Assembly: GCA_039619475.1 (NCBI GenBank)
Contig: CM077115.1
Location: 503,771,352-503,835,351, forward strand
DNA from: Icerya purchasi
Taxonomy: Eukaryota; Arthropoda; Insecta; Hemiptera; Monophlebidae
Length of the DNA stretch: 64,000 nucleotides
Direction of reading: 5' to 3'
The notes under the pieces: generated by a model
The model's input: the letters and a program-made list of their open reading frames with translations, nothing else
Databases searched by the model: none
What the model was told of the DNA's origin: nothing
Translations under genes and position numbers: made by a program
Shown: one piece after another, positions 21,876 to 31,773 of the stretch
Numbering within the stretch: position 1 is the stretch's first letter
Layout: each line of letters starts with the position of its first letter

Positions 21876-23205
21876 AATCGATTGCCAGACAACTCCTTCT
21901 AGACATTTTGTGTATATCTGAAGAAATTCAACGCTACTTTCGGTTAAATTACACAACATTTTAGTTACTTCTAATTATTCCACAGCTCGATAAACCACAA
22001 AATACCTAAATAAAAATTAGTCTGCTCATAGTTTTTTAAAAATAAAACGGCCTTAACAAAAAAAAAAATACGCACCAAACGATAAACCTGTTAATATTAA
22101 TCGACTAATAAAATTTCAAAATATTTAAAGTCCCGAATGAAAATATTCCACATCATTAAGATGTTCATTCTTAAATAAAATATTGAATATTCCAGAAAAA
22201 TAATAATAAGAAGAAGAAACTTGGCATAAAAAGTAAACACGCATATTTTCAAGTCGAAATCTGCAATTTGTCGACCACCTTGACTGAAGAAGCGTGTGCC
22301 GTACGTGAATTTTTCGAAATCAAATACGCAAAATGCGCGCGAGTTTGTCTAAAGCAATTTTTTATTCTTTCCTATTGACAGGAAGATGACCAATGAAAAT
22401 GTTCCAGTTTCTTAAAATCCGAAAATCAAAGTGTTATAGTTGTAAAATGAAATTTTCTACGTTGTCTTTTTGTTCTTAATTCGTACCGGGTCAAAGTTTG
22501 GTTCAATTTTTTTTGTGACAGGGAGGCTAGAGCTGCATTTAAATTTTCCGCGTGGTCCATCTAGTGTGACCTAGCCGCCGTCGCTGCAAACAATTTTCAA
22601 CGGTCCTTCACTAATTTTTCATAGATAGATAGATAGGTAGATAGATAAATTCATCTTGCGTGGGTTATTATCCACAATTCAAGAACTTCTCCAAAAAAAG
22701 AAAAATGTCTACTTCCTCGGCTTGCATATTTTTTTCTGCAATTTATTTAGCCGAATTTATTTGCCCTCGTCTGCCATGAATCTTAAAACCGGGCGAAAGC
22801 GGTAGTTTTCGTTATTTTCATGGAACGGCAATAAAATTTGACCCCCGGGTCAAAACCGCTGATTGACTAAATTTTACGAAATAACAATGTTTTCATTAAG
22901 ATTTAAACGAAGGTTATTGCAGAATCAGCCACAAGGCACACACTGGAAGACTTTAAAAGCGTACGAACTTAATAGCGGAAGCGTTGTTGAATGATCCGAC
23001 ACGAACATTCGCCAGTTGCATAAAAAGAAGCCATTAGACATAAGTAATTAAATTAAGTTCTGGGTTCTACGTCAGTGCACGGGGATTATTTTCAAGTGAT
23101 TAGTTTATGCAGCAGAATCTACTGATAGCCTAGTGGGCTAGGTATAGATTAGCAAAAAAAAAATCTTTTTTCGATATTTACGGAAAATTTATAATCCTAC
23201 GAGAC
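21876..23205. other. Non-coding stretch with a GATA microsatellite and possible regulatory sequence
   Basis: (GATA)n-like repeat at 22,621-22,648. At 22,740-22,960 the DNA is non-repetitive and CpG-containing, including an everted nuclear-receptor-like repeat at 22,837-22,854. No coding motif. Confidence 0.4.
22837..22854. promoter_or_regulatory. Everted repeat TTTGACCC-CC-GGGTCAAA
   Basis: A perfect 8-bp inverted pair with a 2-base spacer. The GGGTCA half-sites resemble nuclear receptor half-sites (AGGTCA class) in everted arrangement. An isolated match of this length could be chance. Confidence 0.25.
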
Positions 23206-23207
23206 AA

Positions 23208-23212
<5 letters not shown>

Positions 23213-23268
<56 letters not shown>
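23213..23268. repeat. (TA)n microsatellite
   Basis: About 25 TA units with one T interruption near the right end. Confidence 0.95.
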
Positions 23269-23339
23269 AATAATCATAGTACTTTCTTCAACCATTTCTG
23301 TGATGAAGGGATGAAGGAGTAGGGGGGTGTTTTTTAGAG

Positions 23340-24565
23340 TTGGTAATAGGTTTTTTTTTGTTTTTTTTTTATTTCTATTTTATGGGCACGACAGAACAAG
23401 ACATTCGCCCAACACAAAAGATTAGAAGAATAGAAAGACATATGGAGCGACAGGTTATATCAAAAAACGATTAGAGACAGAAGAAATGAAGGCGGCTAAC
23501 AAAGGAACAACAGAAGGAGATGGAACGGCAAGAATGTAGAGGACACTGTAAAGAGTAGGGCGACTAAGGCTAAGCGAATTGGAATAAAAGAATGAAATAA
23601 AGGAGCATTCGAATAGTACTTGCGTCACAGGTGACATTAATGTAGGAGAATGAAAAGGACGACACAAGGGAGATTGAACAAGAGCAAAGCGGAAACGAGA
23701 AGCCGGGAGCAGACTATGACCGAAACGAACTATGGAAGAAGTGACAGAACGGCTGATACTGGGAAAATTGTTAAACCAAGGAGAAGAGGAAAGGGAAGGC
23801 CGTAAGGCAAGGTAAACGGAGTCGTCAGGGTTGGAGAAAAGAGATGGATAGAGATCAGTCCAAAAGTCACTGTGAGAACGAAAAGAGCGAGAGTAAAGAC
23901 TTTGGGAAGGAAATCTGCCTATTAAACGACCATTTACTGCGGCCGAGCATGCTAATGAATCAGCAAGATCGTTACCAGCGATACTATAGTAGCCAGGGAT
24001 CCAACGCAGATCAATTTGGATAGAACGGGAAGTTAATAAATTGTAAATCAAAGAACGAATAACAAGAATAATAGGATAGGAAGAGAGTTCGGGGAAGGGA
24101 GACGCGATAGCTAATAAAACGCTTTTCGAATTGGAGCATAGAAGGAAATTCATTGAATTGGAAGTTGAAGATATAAAAAGGACCGCACGCAAAATAGTCA
24201 TGGATTCGGCTGGGAAAACAGAAGAAAAGGAGGGAACTTGAAATGACTCGGAATAGTTGAGGGCAGGAAGAATAAAAGCGGCACCGACTTCCGAAGCAGA
24301 TTTCGAACCGTCCGTAAAAGTCGTGATACTAGCAGGAAATAATGAGGAAAGAGTGTGGTTAAATTCTTCGTGAATAGCAGGACGTGGAAGAGACTTAATG
24401 TTAGAAGGTAAAGAGAATAGCTTAGGGGAATGAGACAATTCAAAGAAGTTATAGGTAAAGTATGAAGATTTGTTTTCGGGAGAAGACGAATTGAGAAAGT
24501 GGAACGAATCGAGAAGAGATGAGAGATAGAATTGGTAGGTATAGGTAACCTTAAAGTGTGATGGA
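23340..24565 (-). mobile_element. 5'-truncated LINE with RNase H and C-terminal region, poly-A tail
   Basis: On minus the element starts near 24,565 and ends in an A-rich tail at about 23,347-23,370. It contains one long open frame followed by ~85 bases of 3' UTR ('gttgggcgaatgtcttgttc'). The insertion lacks reverse transcriptase and endonuclease, typical of truncated target-primed insertions. Confidence 0.8.
23455..24552 (-). CDS. LINE ORF2 C-terminal fragment: RNase H plus terminal region
   Basis: The frame is open from about 24,552 (no start; continuous with the lost upstream ORF2), and 328 codons remain from the first Met at 24,438. The RNase H domain occupies residues ~38-165 counted from that Met: FTDGSKS with catalytic D43, FPAES with E78, a position normally DSKS that reads SNSKS (N103), and GNDLAD with D157; WIPGYYSI replaces the usual WxPSHxGI, so the conserved His is also lost. 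The tail after residue 200 matches the 38 and 43 kb copies (RSVTSSIVRFGHSLLP), but its Cys/His finger is degraded. Long but catalytically impaired, hence likely dead. Confidence 0.75.
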   Translation of the reverse strand, partial: KVTYTYQFYLSSLLDSFHFLNSSSPENKSSYFTYNFFELSHSPKLFSLPSNIKSLPRPAIHEEFNHTLSSLFPASITTFTDGSKSASEVGAAFILPALNYSESFQVPSFSSVFPAESMTILRAVLFISSTSNSMNFLLCSNSKSVLLAIASPFPELSSYPIILVIRSLIYNLLTSRSIQIDLRWIPGYYSIAGNDLADSLACSAAVNGRLIGRFPSQSLYSRSFRSHSDFWTDLYPSLFSNPDDSVYLALRPSLSSSPWFNNFPSISRSVTSSIVRFGHSLLPASRFRFALVQSPLCRPFHSPTLMSPVTQVLFECSFISFFYSNSLSLSRPTLYSVLYILAVPSPSVVPLLAAFISSVSNRFLI

Positions 24566-25597
24566 CCCCCCCTTTTTTTTTTTCATTTCTTCCCCTATTT
24601 CTTCCCCTTCTTTAAAAAAATTTAAAAACCTTAAGGTGGCGTTATTACCTGCACCTACTATACTCATAAAAGAACCTTATGGAGAAAGAAGTGGCAAAAT
24701 TGGACCTAAAATTATAAAGAGAAAAATCGAATTAAACTCGTGGATGGAAAACTCTACAAAATATACAAAGGATATATAGGAAAAGAAAAACTTACTTCGG
24801 CGCAACGACAAACATAAGGATAAAAATGTAATATAGAGAGACAAATATTAAAAGTGACTGACGAAAAGAAACGTTACTTAAAAGGTGCGAAAAATAATCT
24901 GAATAATGGACGCAAACAACTCGTTTGGATTGAAGCGTAAGATTTTACAAACTAAACTGATGGGAACTACGGACGAAGAAAGAACGCAACTTTTGATCAT
25001 GTTCAAAACTTTTATTATAAACAAGTACAAAGTGGAGGAGTGTGTACCGCTACAGTTCGTCGCGCGACACGTTTTGCCGCCGAAAACATGAAAAGGCACA
25101 GTTCTCATCGGCGCTGTAGTAAACAAATAGGTGTGTTTTGGTTTTAAAAATTTTCGAACTAACGCGTTAAAATGATCCTACTTTTATTCGTTCATATTGC
25201 AATTGAAACAGCATAAGAAAATTTTAAAATCATTACCGAAATTTTAATTAGAATGAAAATATTTCGAAGCGGACAAAATTGTTCTAGAAAAAAGTAAACG
25301 TAATGAACACAACGTTTTACCTGGATTTTTTCGCTTTAAAGTGTATTTCCATTCTAATTAAAATTTCACGAATTAACTTATCATTAAATCTTTTTTCTTC
25401 TCATTCGACACTAATCGAACAAATAAGTGGAAATTAGTTTAACGTATTAAGCGAAATTGAAGTTTTTCCCTCGAATTTAAAAACATGAGCACCTGCTCGT
25501 ATATTATTATACCGCTGGCGGTAAAATGAGCCTACAGCGAAACGTGGCGCAAGCAGATGGGGCAGATAAAGTCCCGGGAAAAGAAATTAACGTAATC
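24566..25597. other. Non-coding stretch with a small perfect inverted repeat
   Basis: Contains a 61-codon plus frame at 24,906-25,091 (starts MDANNSFGLKRK) of unknown meaning in an otherwise AT-rich stretch, and an 18-bp perfect inverted repeat (25,238-25,255 with 25,350-25,367, 'gaaattttaattagaatg') spaced by 94 bases, possibly a tiny MITE core. Confidence 0.4.
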
Positions 25598-26910
25598 ATT
25601 TTTTTATTTTTTATTTTTTATTTTTTTTATTTGAGAAATTATTACAATCTTAAAGTAAATCTTAAATAAGTAATAAATATATCAAACTGAGAAAGGAATG
25701 AGAAATAAAAACTTAGCCCAGCGACTAGTTCTTAAGGATACAACGGACAGTTCACACGAGGTTTACAGGTTTACAGCGTTTAAGCTTATATGCTTTTTGA
25801 GTTCCTCCGTCAGCCATTTTTGGAATTAGTGGATTCCTATGAATCCAAAGCCGTTCATAGTACGCACTTACGATTTCTAGAATGACCTCATCCACTTCAG
25901 ATCTAAATCTCTGCGCAAGTCTGCATTCCTTTGAAACCATGCAGCTTTTGCTATCAACCGTATAATATTATTTTAAACCCGCCGAATGATATTGCGGTTG
26001 CTCGTTTTGGCACATCCCTATAATTCAATACCGTATGTCCAGATTGGCTTGATGGTCACTTTGTAGATTAGGCACTTATGAGATAAGCTTAGCTTCGAAT
26101 GCCGACCCAATAACCGATAAAGTTGCCTAACCTTTGCCATTATTTGCTCTTTTTTTTTAGCATTAATATGCGGCTGCCAAGTGAGACGAATGTCCAAATG
26201 AATGTCAAGATATTTGGCCGAGCTGGATATTGGTACCTGGATATTATTTATATAAACGCGCAAACGAATGTCTATTGGACGTAAAGCAAAGATCACGTGA
26301 ACTGACTTTGCCTCGTTTAATTTAATCCTCCACTCTGAGGTCCACTGAGAGATTAAATCTAATGCATTTTGTAATTTAGCATTTGCTTCGTTCTGAGTGC
26401 TACCTACTGCAAGGGCCGCAGTGTCGTCGGCAAACATGGCTAAGGTTGTGCTATTTGTTCTCAAAATGTCTGCTGTAAAAAGTAGGTACAGCAGAGGACC
26501 GAGGACGGACTTCCTTGAGGTACTCCTGCTCGAATCTCATAAAATTTTGATCTGCTATCATCAGTTACAACACGGAATTTCCTGTTGGATAGGAATGACT
26601 GCAAAAAGGAAACGTAATTACTTGGCAAGTAATTACTTAGTTTAGATAGCAACCCTTTATGCCATACTCTATCGAATGCTTGGGCCACGTCCAAGAGTGC
26701 TACTGAGCAGTACTTTTTATCTTCTAAAACGTTATTGATTGCGAGCCGAAATACATGCTGAGTAGTTGAATGTTCATTCTGAAAGCCAAATTTCTCGTTT
26801 GGTATTATAACATCGGTAAACGGCCGAAGTCTTGTTAGGAGCAATTTTTCAAACAATAATTTGGAGATAGAAGGCAATAAAAAAGAGACCAATACGTCGT
26901 CGTCAGAGTA
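25598..26910 (-). mobile_element. 5'-truncated Jockey-clade LINE
   Basis: Runs on minus from the start of the reverse transcriptase (about 26,910) to an A-rich tail (AAAAAATAAAAAATA type, 25,598-25,634 on the opposite strand). It carries the RT palm and C-terminal region but no ORF1 or endonuclease. Confidence 0.85.
25752..26892 (-). pseudogene. Jockey reverse transcriptase pseudogene
   Basis: Two main frames joined by a frameshift near 26,500. The upstream frame (26,892-26,461) shows LLPSISKL, FGFQNEHSTTQHVF, motif A ALLDVAQAFDRVWH and motif B AGVPQGS. The downstream frame (26,464-26,018) has motif C MFADDTAAL (the catalytic FADD), WRIKLNEAKS, LTWQPHI and LYRLLGRHSKLSL, ending at KPIWTYGIEL. 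The tail continues in another frame to about 25,752. This order is typical of insect Jockey ORF2. The palm catalytic Asp residues are retained, but the frameshift at PQGS and later breaks make it non-functional. Confidence 0.85.
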
Positions 26911-27574
26911 AATACTAGGTACTCTAAGGGAAGAATATCGAATTAGCGAAAAATGTGCATATATTTCTTAAAAACAACCGACGGGAATAAATAACCACGA
27001 AAAAATACCGGCTGTGATGGTGAAATTTCAAATAGTGGCAAGTGCGCCCTATGCGCAGTTGACAAATCAAGGTAACATGTACACGCAGGGACTGCAAAAA
27101 TATGCGTAATAACGTTAAAGAAAAACTCAAAGATAATAATTGGATTGCAGTACTATCTTTCTGCTTGGTGCACGCATTAGGATAACAATTAGCTTCGATT
27201 TTCTTCTTACGATGGAATAACAGTTTCCTTTAAAACCGGCTTCTATTACTATATAGCGTACGCGGACTTCACTCGGCTGAATAGGCTCTGTAACTAAAAG
27301 AATTTTACATCATGATTTTTACCATAACGTACTTTTTCCCCTTGACTTCGTTTATAAATGAGTGCGGAGTTTATCCGGTTGATAAGTTAGCGTAATTCAG
27401 GAAGGTAGCTTTGCCCCCGCGAAATCGACAATTCATCAGAAGACCGCTGAATTGAATAATTTTAAATTTTATTATTCCTGCAGATTCCTTTCCTATTCCA
27501 AAAAATTATGTTCATTAAAATCGAGCGAGATCACCTCATTTTCGAACTTTGCTACGTCACTTAATGCGCGGTAA
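26911..27574. other. Non-coding stretch, nothing recognised
   Basis: Moderately CpG-containing; no motif-bearing frame. Confidence 0.4.
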
Positions 27575-27840
27575 AAAATAAAAGTCAAACGCCCCCCCGC
27601 GCATCGAGATATCCAATTTTCAAGCTGTCACTTGCTTAATCGGAGTTGTCACTATTAAGATTTCATAAAAGTCTGAAACAATTTTTTTTTTTTTTTTTTT
27701 TTCGATGTCTAGACTCTCTGTGCGTTTGTTTAGATTAAATCAGCGAAAGGATCGAATCGACTTTTATGAGATTAAGCAAGTGACAGCTTGACAATTGGAT
27801 ATCTCGATGCGCGGGGGGGGGGTGTTTGACTTTTATTTTA
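27575..27840. repeat. Palindrome with ~70-bp arms
   Basis: Left arm 27,575-27,673 and right arm 27,759-27,840 pair over 'aaaataaaagtcaaac', a C/G homopolymer, 'cgcgcatcgagatatccaat' and 'caagctgtcacttgcttaat', and again over 'tcataaaagtc'; the left arm has a ~21-base insertion. A 23-base T-run lies in the loop (27,682-27,704). The right arm ends at the start of the inverted Jockey fragment. Confidence 0.85.
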
Positions 27841-28098
27841 CGAGATTCGAGCAGGAATACCTCAAGGGGAAGTCCGTCCTCGGTCCTCTGCTGTACCTAC
27901 TTTTTACAGCAGACATTTTGAGAACAAATAGCACAACCTTAGCCATGTTTGCCGACGACACTGCGGCCCTTGCAGTAGGTAGCACTCAGAACGAAGCAAA
28001 TGCTAAATTACAAAATGCATTAGATTTAATTTCTCAATGGGCCTCAGAGTGGAGGATTAAATTAAACGAGGCAAAGTCAGTTCACGTGAGCTTTATTT
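27836..28098 (+). pseudogene. Inverted internal fragment of the Jockey reverse transcriptase
   Basis: Plus-strand sequence nearly identical (about 97% by eye) to the reverse complement of 26,283-26,536: it spans motif B (with a 2-base insertion after the PQG codons), LLYLLFTAD, the MFADDTAAL catalytic motif and WRIKLNEAKS. Both ends are truncated and there is no poly-A, unlike a normal target-primed insertion, so it more likely arose by local inverted duplication. Confidence 0.85.
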
Positions 28099-30485
28099 GT
28101 GCTCGCCTTTTTTTTTTTGAAAAATTGATCACAGAAATGACGAAATCATTTAAAAATCGATTTTATTATACATAAAATGTTCTACGCAGGACGTTCGCGG
28201 TCCTATTTTTCGTGATTTTCTAGTTCACTTAACGTTGTAAATTCCATTATTCGGACTGTAAATTAATTACCCGAAAAAAAAAATTACTAACGTGTAGTAA
28301 TTTATTTTTTTAAGCGCAATTGTTAATATTTTGTTTATTACAAAAAAGAAACAAAAAACGAGAAAAAACATATACATTTTTCTATTAATGCTTTTGACTC
28401 TTAGCGGTATACACCACGCAACCTAGGAGGCAATAAATACAAAATATCTACATTTCACATTCAAAATTATGTCTTTGTAAATGTGAGAAATATTCATTTT
28501 ACTTCTACACTATGTTATCAACATAAATAAAATAATTTAACAAAATATACAATTTTATAAATATTTCCCCACTCGCACCACCTTCATTTAAAATCAGAAA
28601 CGATCGATTTTTTCTTTTTTTTTTTCTATATTCTTATAATTTTGTATCGATTCTTCAAATTGATTAACGACAAAACGGGGGGGGGGGGGGGGGGGGGTAA
28701 TACGAAATTTCAGAATAAAAGTATCGAACTGAGAATATTTCTCGCGATAGCGCAATTTAAATATTTCAATCATCTAACCGCGTTTTTAAACAACTACCCC
28801 TCTACATAGTCGTAGCGTCAAGAAAAACACACATTACGGGCGGCGACACACCAGACTATATGTTTCAGCCTGTTGCGGGGGGGGGGGCTAACGTGCAGAA
28901 CGGTCTTTTGATTGTCACCGCATTAAACTATCGCCAATTTAGCCGCGCCACCTCATTCAGTGCGGTTCCCGCTGAAAACGCATTTAGGTTCGATGATCCG
29001 CTTTTTTCCTTCTGCTCTTTGTTGCGTCATCGTTTTGATTGCGCGATGAGTTCGTAATTACTCGGTTTCCGAGAAAATGAGTGAGAGACAGCAGACCGGC
29101 CAACATTAAAAGAACAATTTTTAACGTTAAAAAGAAGGTCACGGAAAAGAAAAAGAGAGTAAATAAACAAAATAAATAAACGGAGAAAGATGAAAAAGAA
29201 AGGGAAAAAAAAGATCCGCCTCGTTAACCTGTTAATATGTACTGTAATAATGATGATAATGAGCGAAGCATCATGATGGCTGGTAATAAAAGCAACTGTT
29301 GTTTGGGTGCTACGGCCTTCGACCTTTAAACTCATTTGCTCCGTACTTGGATGTAGACCAACAGAAATAGAGGCAACGCAGGCGAACTGCAGAGAGACCG
29401 GTGCCGGCTGTACTACGGAAGACACTGTCTTGCAGACGCAGACACCTGCGGATCGGATGCGCACGTAGAGCAGATGTTATCATCGGTGGTAAATGACCAG
29501 TTGTTCCAAAAATTCGCCTCCTTTAATGATGCTTCTTCGTCGTGTCGTCTTGTCGTCGTTTTCACTAGCGGACAGCCGAATCTCCTAATGATGCGATCCT
29601 CTACCATCTAGACAGTGGCCCGGCCGTGTCCCACTATGCAAGCTATAGGCGCGCCTATTGAATTCTGACCGAAACAGCAGCGCCCTATAGGCTAATACCC
29701 GCGCTGGCGGCCCCAGGTACGGCAATTAAAACGACAGCAACGACGAAATGTCCGTTATTCGGCACTAGATTGTCGCAGTGCATTCCCGCGAGGGGGGCTG
29801 GCTGCGTTTGTATCTGCTTGGTCAGGCACGTGTCGTCCTAGCACTTTCGATAACAAACGTAACTCTTACCGTAAAAATGCAGCCTATTTACTGCGTTCAC
29901 AAGTTTACGGGGATGAAACTCTGGTGTCCTTCTTTTCACCTACCGCAGTTCTTGGTAAAATGGTAATGCACAGAATTTACACCTAACTTTTTTTCTAGGG
30001 TTTACCTTCGTGCTTTTTGGTGTTTTTTTTCGATTAGTTTGAATAGTACTGTCAGCTTTTTTGTTGTTGTTTTTTTTTCGGATTTCCTATCTTTCGCATC
30101 CTACGATACGCAGAAAAAAAAAAAAAAAAAAAAAAAAGTACCAACCGTCAGACGCTAATGTGCATAACAAAAGCGGTTACACAATTTTTTGATTCGCAAA
30201 TTTTTTTGTGCACCATTAGATAAGACGAAACAGAGAGAAAGGGTTTTTCTCAGCTTTTTTACATATCCCCTGCCACTATAGTTTCTCTGCATTCTTGACG
30301 ACAGGGAAACAATAAAGCATAACGTAGATAGAATCGGACTGTAGTAAAAAACGTACGTTTGTTGTCACTGCTAGAGATCTACGTCCTCCTCGATAACAGC
30401 GAAATGATAGAGCAATGTTGAACCTCAAAATTCTGATATAAAATGAATGAAACATGCAGCAGTTATCACTAGTATCTCTATCTTG
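28099..30485. other. Non-coding stretch with G-tracts and CpG-rich patches
   Basis: Patches at about 28,890-29,060 and 29,340-29,900 are GC- and CpG-rich (for example the palindromic 'taggcgcgccta' near 29,647). Frames across them (145 codons at 29,027-29,464 minus) have no recognisable domain. A26-type and (TA)n runs are also present. Possible regulatory or promoter DNA; no exon could be supported. Confidence 0.35.
28677..28697 (+). repeat. G21 homopolymer
   Basis: An unbroken run of about 21 G. It can in principle form a G-quadruplex, and its length in the assembly is unreliable. Confidence 0.9.
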
Positions 30486-30500
30486 ATAACAACAAGATAC

Positions 30501-30542
<42 letters not shown>
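30501..30542. repeat. (TA)n microsatellite
   Basis: Around 20 TA units. Confidence 0.9.
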
Positions 30543-30654
30543 GCAAAAACGCAGAATGACTTAAAATTCACACCTTGTAAAAGTTACATCTATCTATATA
30601 ATAAAGCACCAAGGAAATAAATAGACGAAAAATCGGGGGAAAAAAAAACATAAA

Positions 30655-31325
30655 ATCAAATAAAGTCCTGAGACCGTTCTATGGCACGTAGATAGCTTTT
30701 TTTTTTTTTTAATCGACAGCTCCAGGTCAGTGACTTTTAGGAAAATTATAAAATGTCCAAAATTTTCATACCTTAGCGCTCGAAACGAGCAATGAATCAA
30801 AAAATAGACAAAAAGTCAAAAAAAAAAAGTCCTGAACTCGTTCTATGGCACTTGGAAAGCTAATTTTTTTGTAAATCGACAATTCTACGTCAGCAGCATT
30901 TAGAAAAAATATAAAACGCTCAAAATTTGTATACCTTAGGGCTTAAAACGAGCAATAAAACAAAACAATAAATCACATTTTTGGCCGTTTTTTCAATTTT
31001 TTAATCGTTTATCAAAAACTAATTATTCTACTGAACTGCTCTAGGTTTCATTTTAAAGAGAATTAGAGTATTTCCCTCGCTTACACTACCCTTCTAGCGA
31101 TTGAACTTTTTGAGCTATTTTAATTCAAACTTTGAAAAAACTAATTTCGATTTTCGTATTGTTAGACGAAACATCAAAAAAAAAAAAAAATCCAGAGCCC
31201 GTTCTATGGCACTTCGAAAGCTATGCTTTTTTTTTAAATCGACAGCTCGGATCACAGTGGCTTTTAGGAAAATTATAAAATATCCAAAATTTTCATACCT
31301 TGGGGCTCAAAACAAAAAGTGAATA
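30655..31325 (+). repeat. Dispersed-tandem repeat, three ~165-bp units
   Basis: Units keyed by 'gttctatggcac' at 30,676, 30,840 and 31,201 share 'aatcgaca', 'cttttaggaaaattataaaa', 'caaaattttcataccttagg' and 'ctcaaaacgag'. The third is displaced by ~190 bases of unrelated DNA. Divergence between units is about 15-20%. Confidence 0.75.
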
Positions 31326-31691
31326 GATCAGCACCAATTTAATAAGATCATTTACCAATCACATGAAAATGTGGTACTGCTGTATTTACCTATGGAGTAC
31401 CGCGCTTCTAGCCACCCATCAACCAGTATTGGCTTTTCGTTCATCATGTATATTACTCATATAGTCGACGAAGACGAAACATCTTTTGTTTCCTGTACGG
31501 TGTATTTTTGGTGTTTTTCGACGATTTTAAATCAGAACAAGGTGCATCTACCAAGTGTTCTGTCAGCAATAAACTTACAAAAAATATTAAACAATTTAGT
31601 ACTGTTGCATGATTAAAACAATAAGGTAAATTCGAGAGAAGATTAGCAAAAAAGTAAAAAATCATTGTTTTAAGAGCAAACTTGGTCATGA

Positions 31692-31773
31692 CGAAACTCC
31701 CACAAAACGGGAGTTTGGAGGCGGAGCCGCGGTCGTTGGGCCGCGAAGGGGCCAGGGGCCAAAGCCTCCTAGT
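31692..31773 (+). repeat. GC-rich hairpin cluster ending CTAGT, Helitron-end-like
   Basis: A perfect stem 'aaactccc'/'gggagttt' is followed by GC-rich sequence with nested stems (GGAGGC..GCCTCC and GCGG..CCGC) and then CTAGT. Helitron 3' termini carry a GC-rich hairpin before CTRR with a T after it, so this could be one, but no Rep/helicase or 5' TC end was found. Strongly unlike the AT-rich surroundings. Confidence 0.3.

Noticed and set aside
29027..29464. 145-codon minus frame in a CpG-rich patch
   Set aside because: No domain, its middle is low-complexity Ile/Phe-rich, and no splice-consistent neighbours were seen; could not be supported as an exon.
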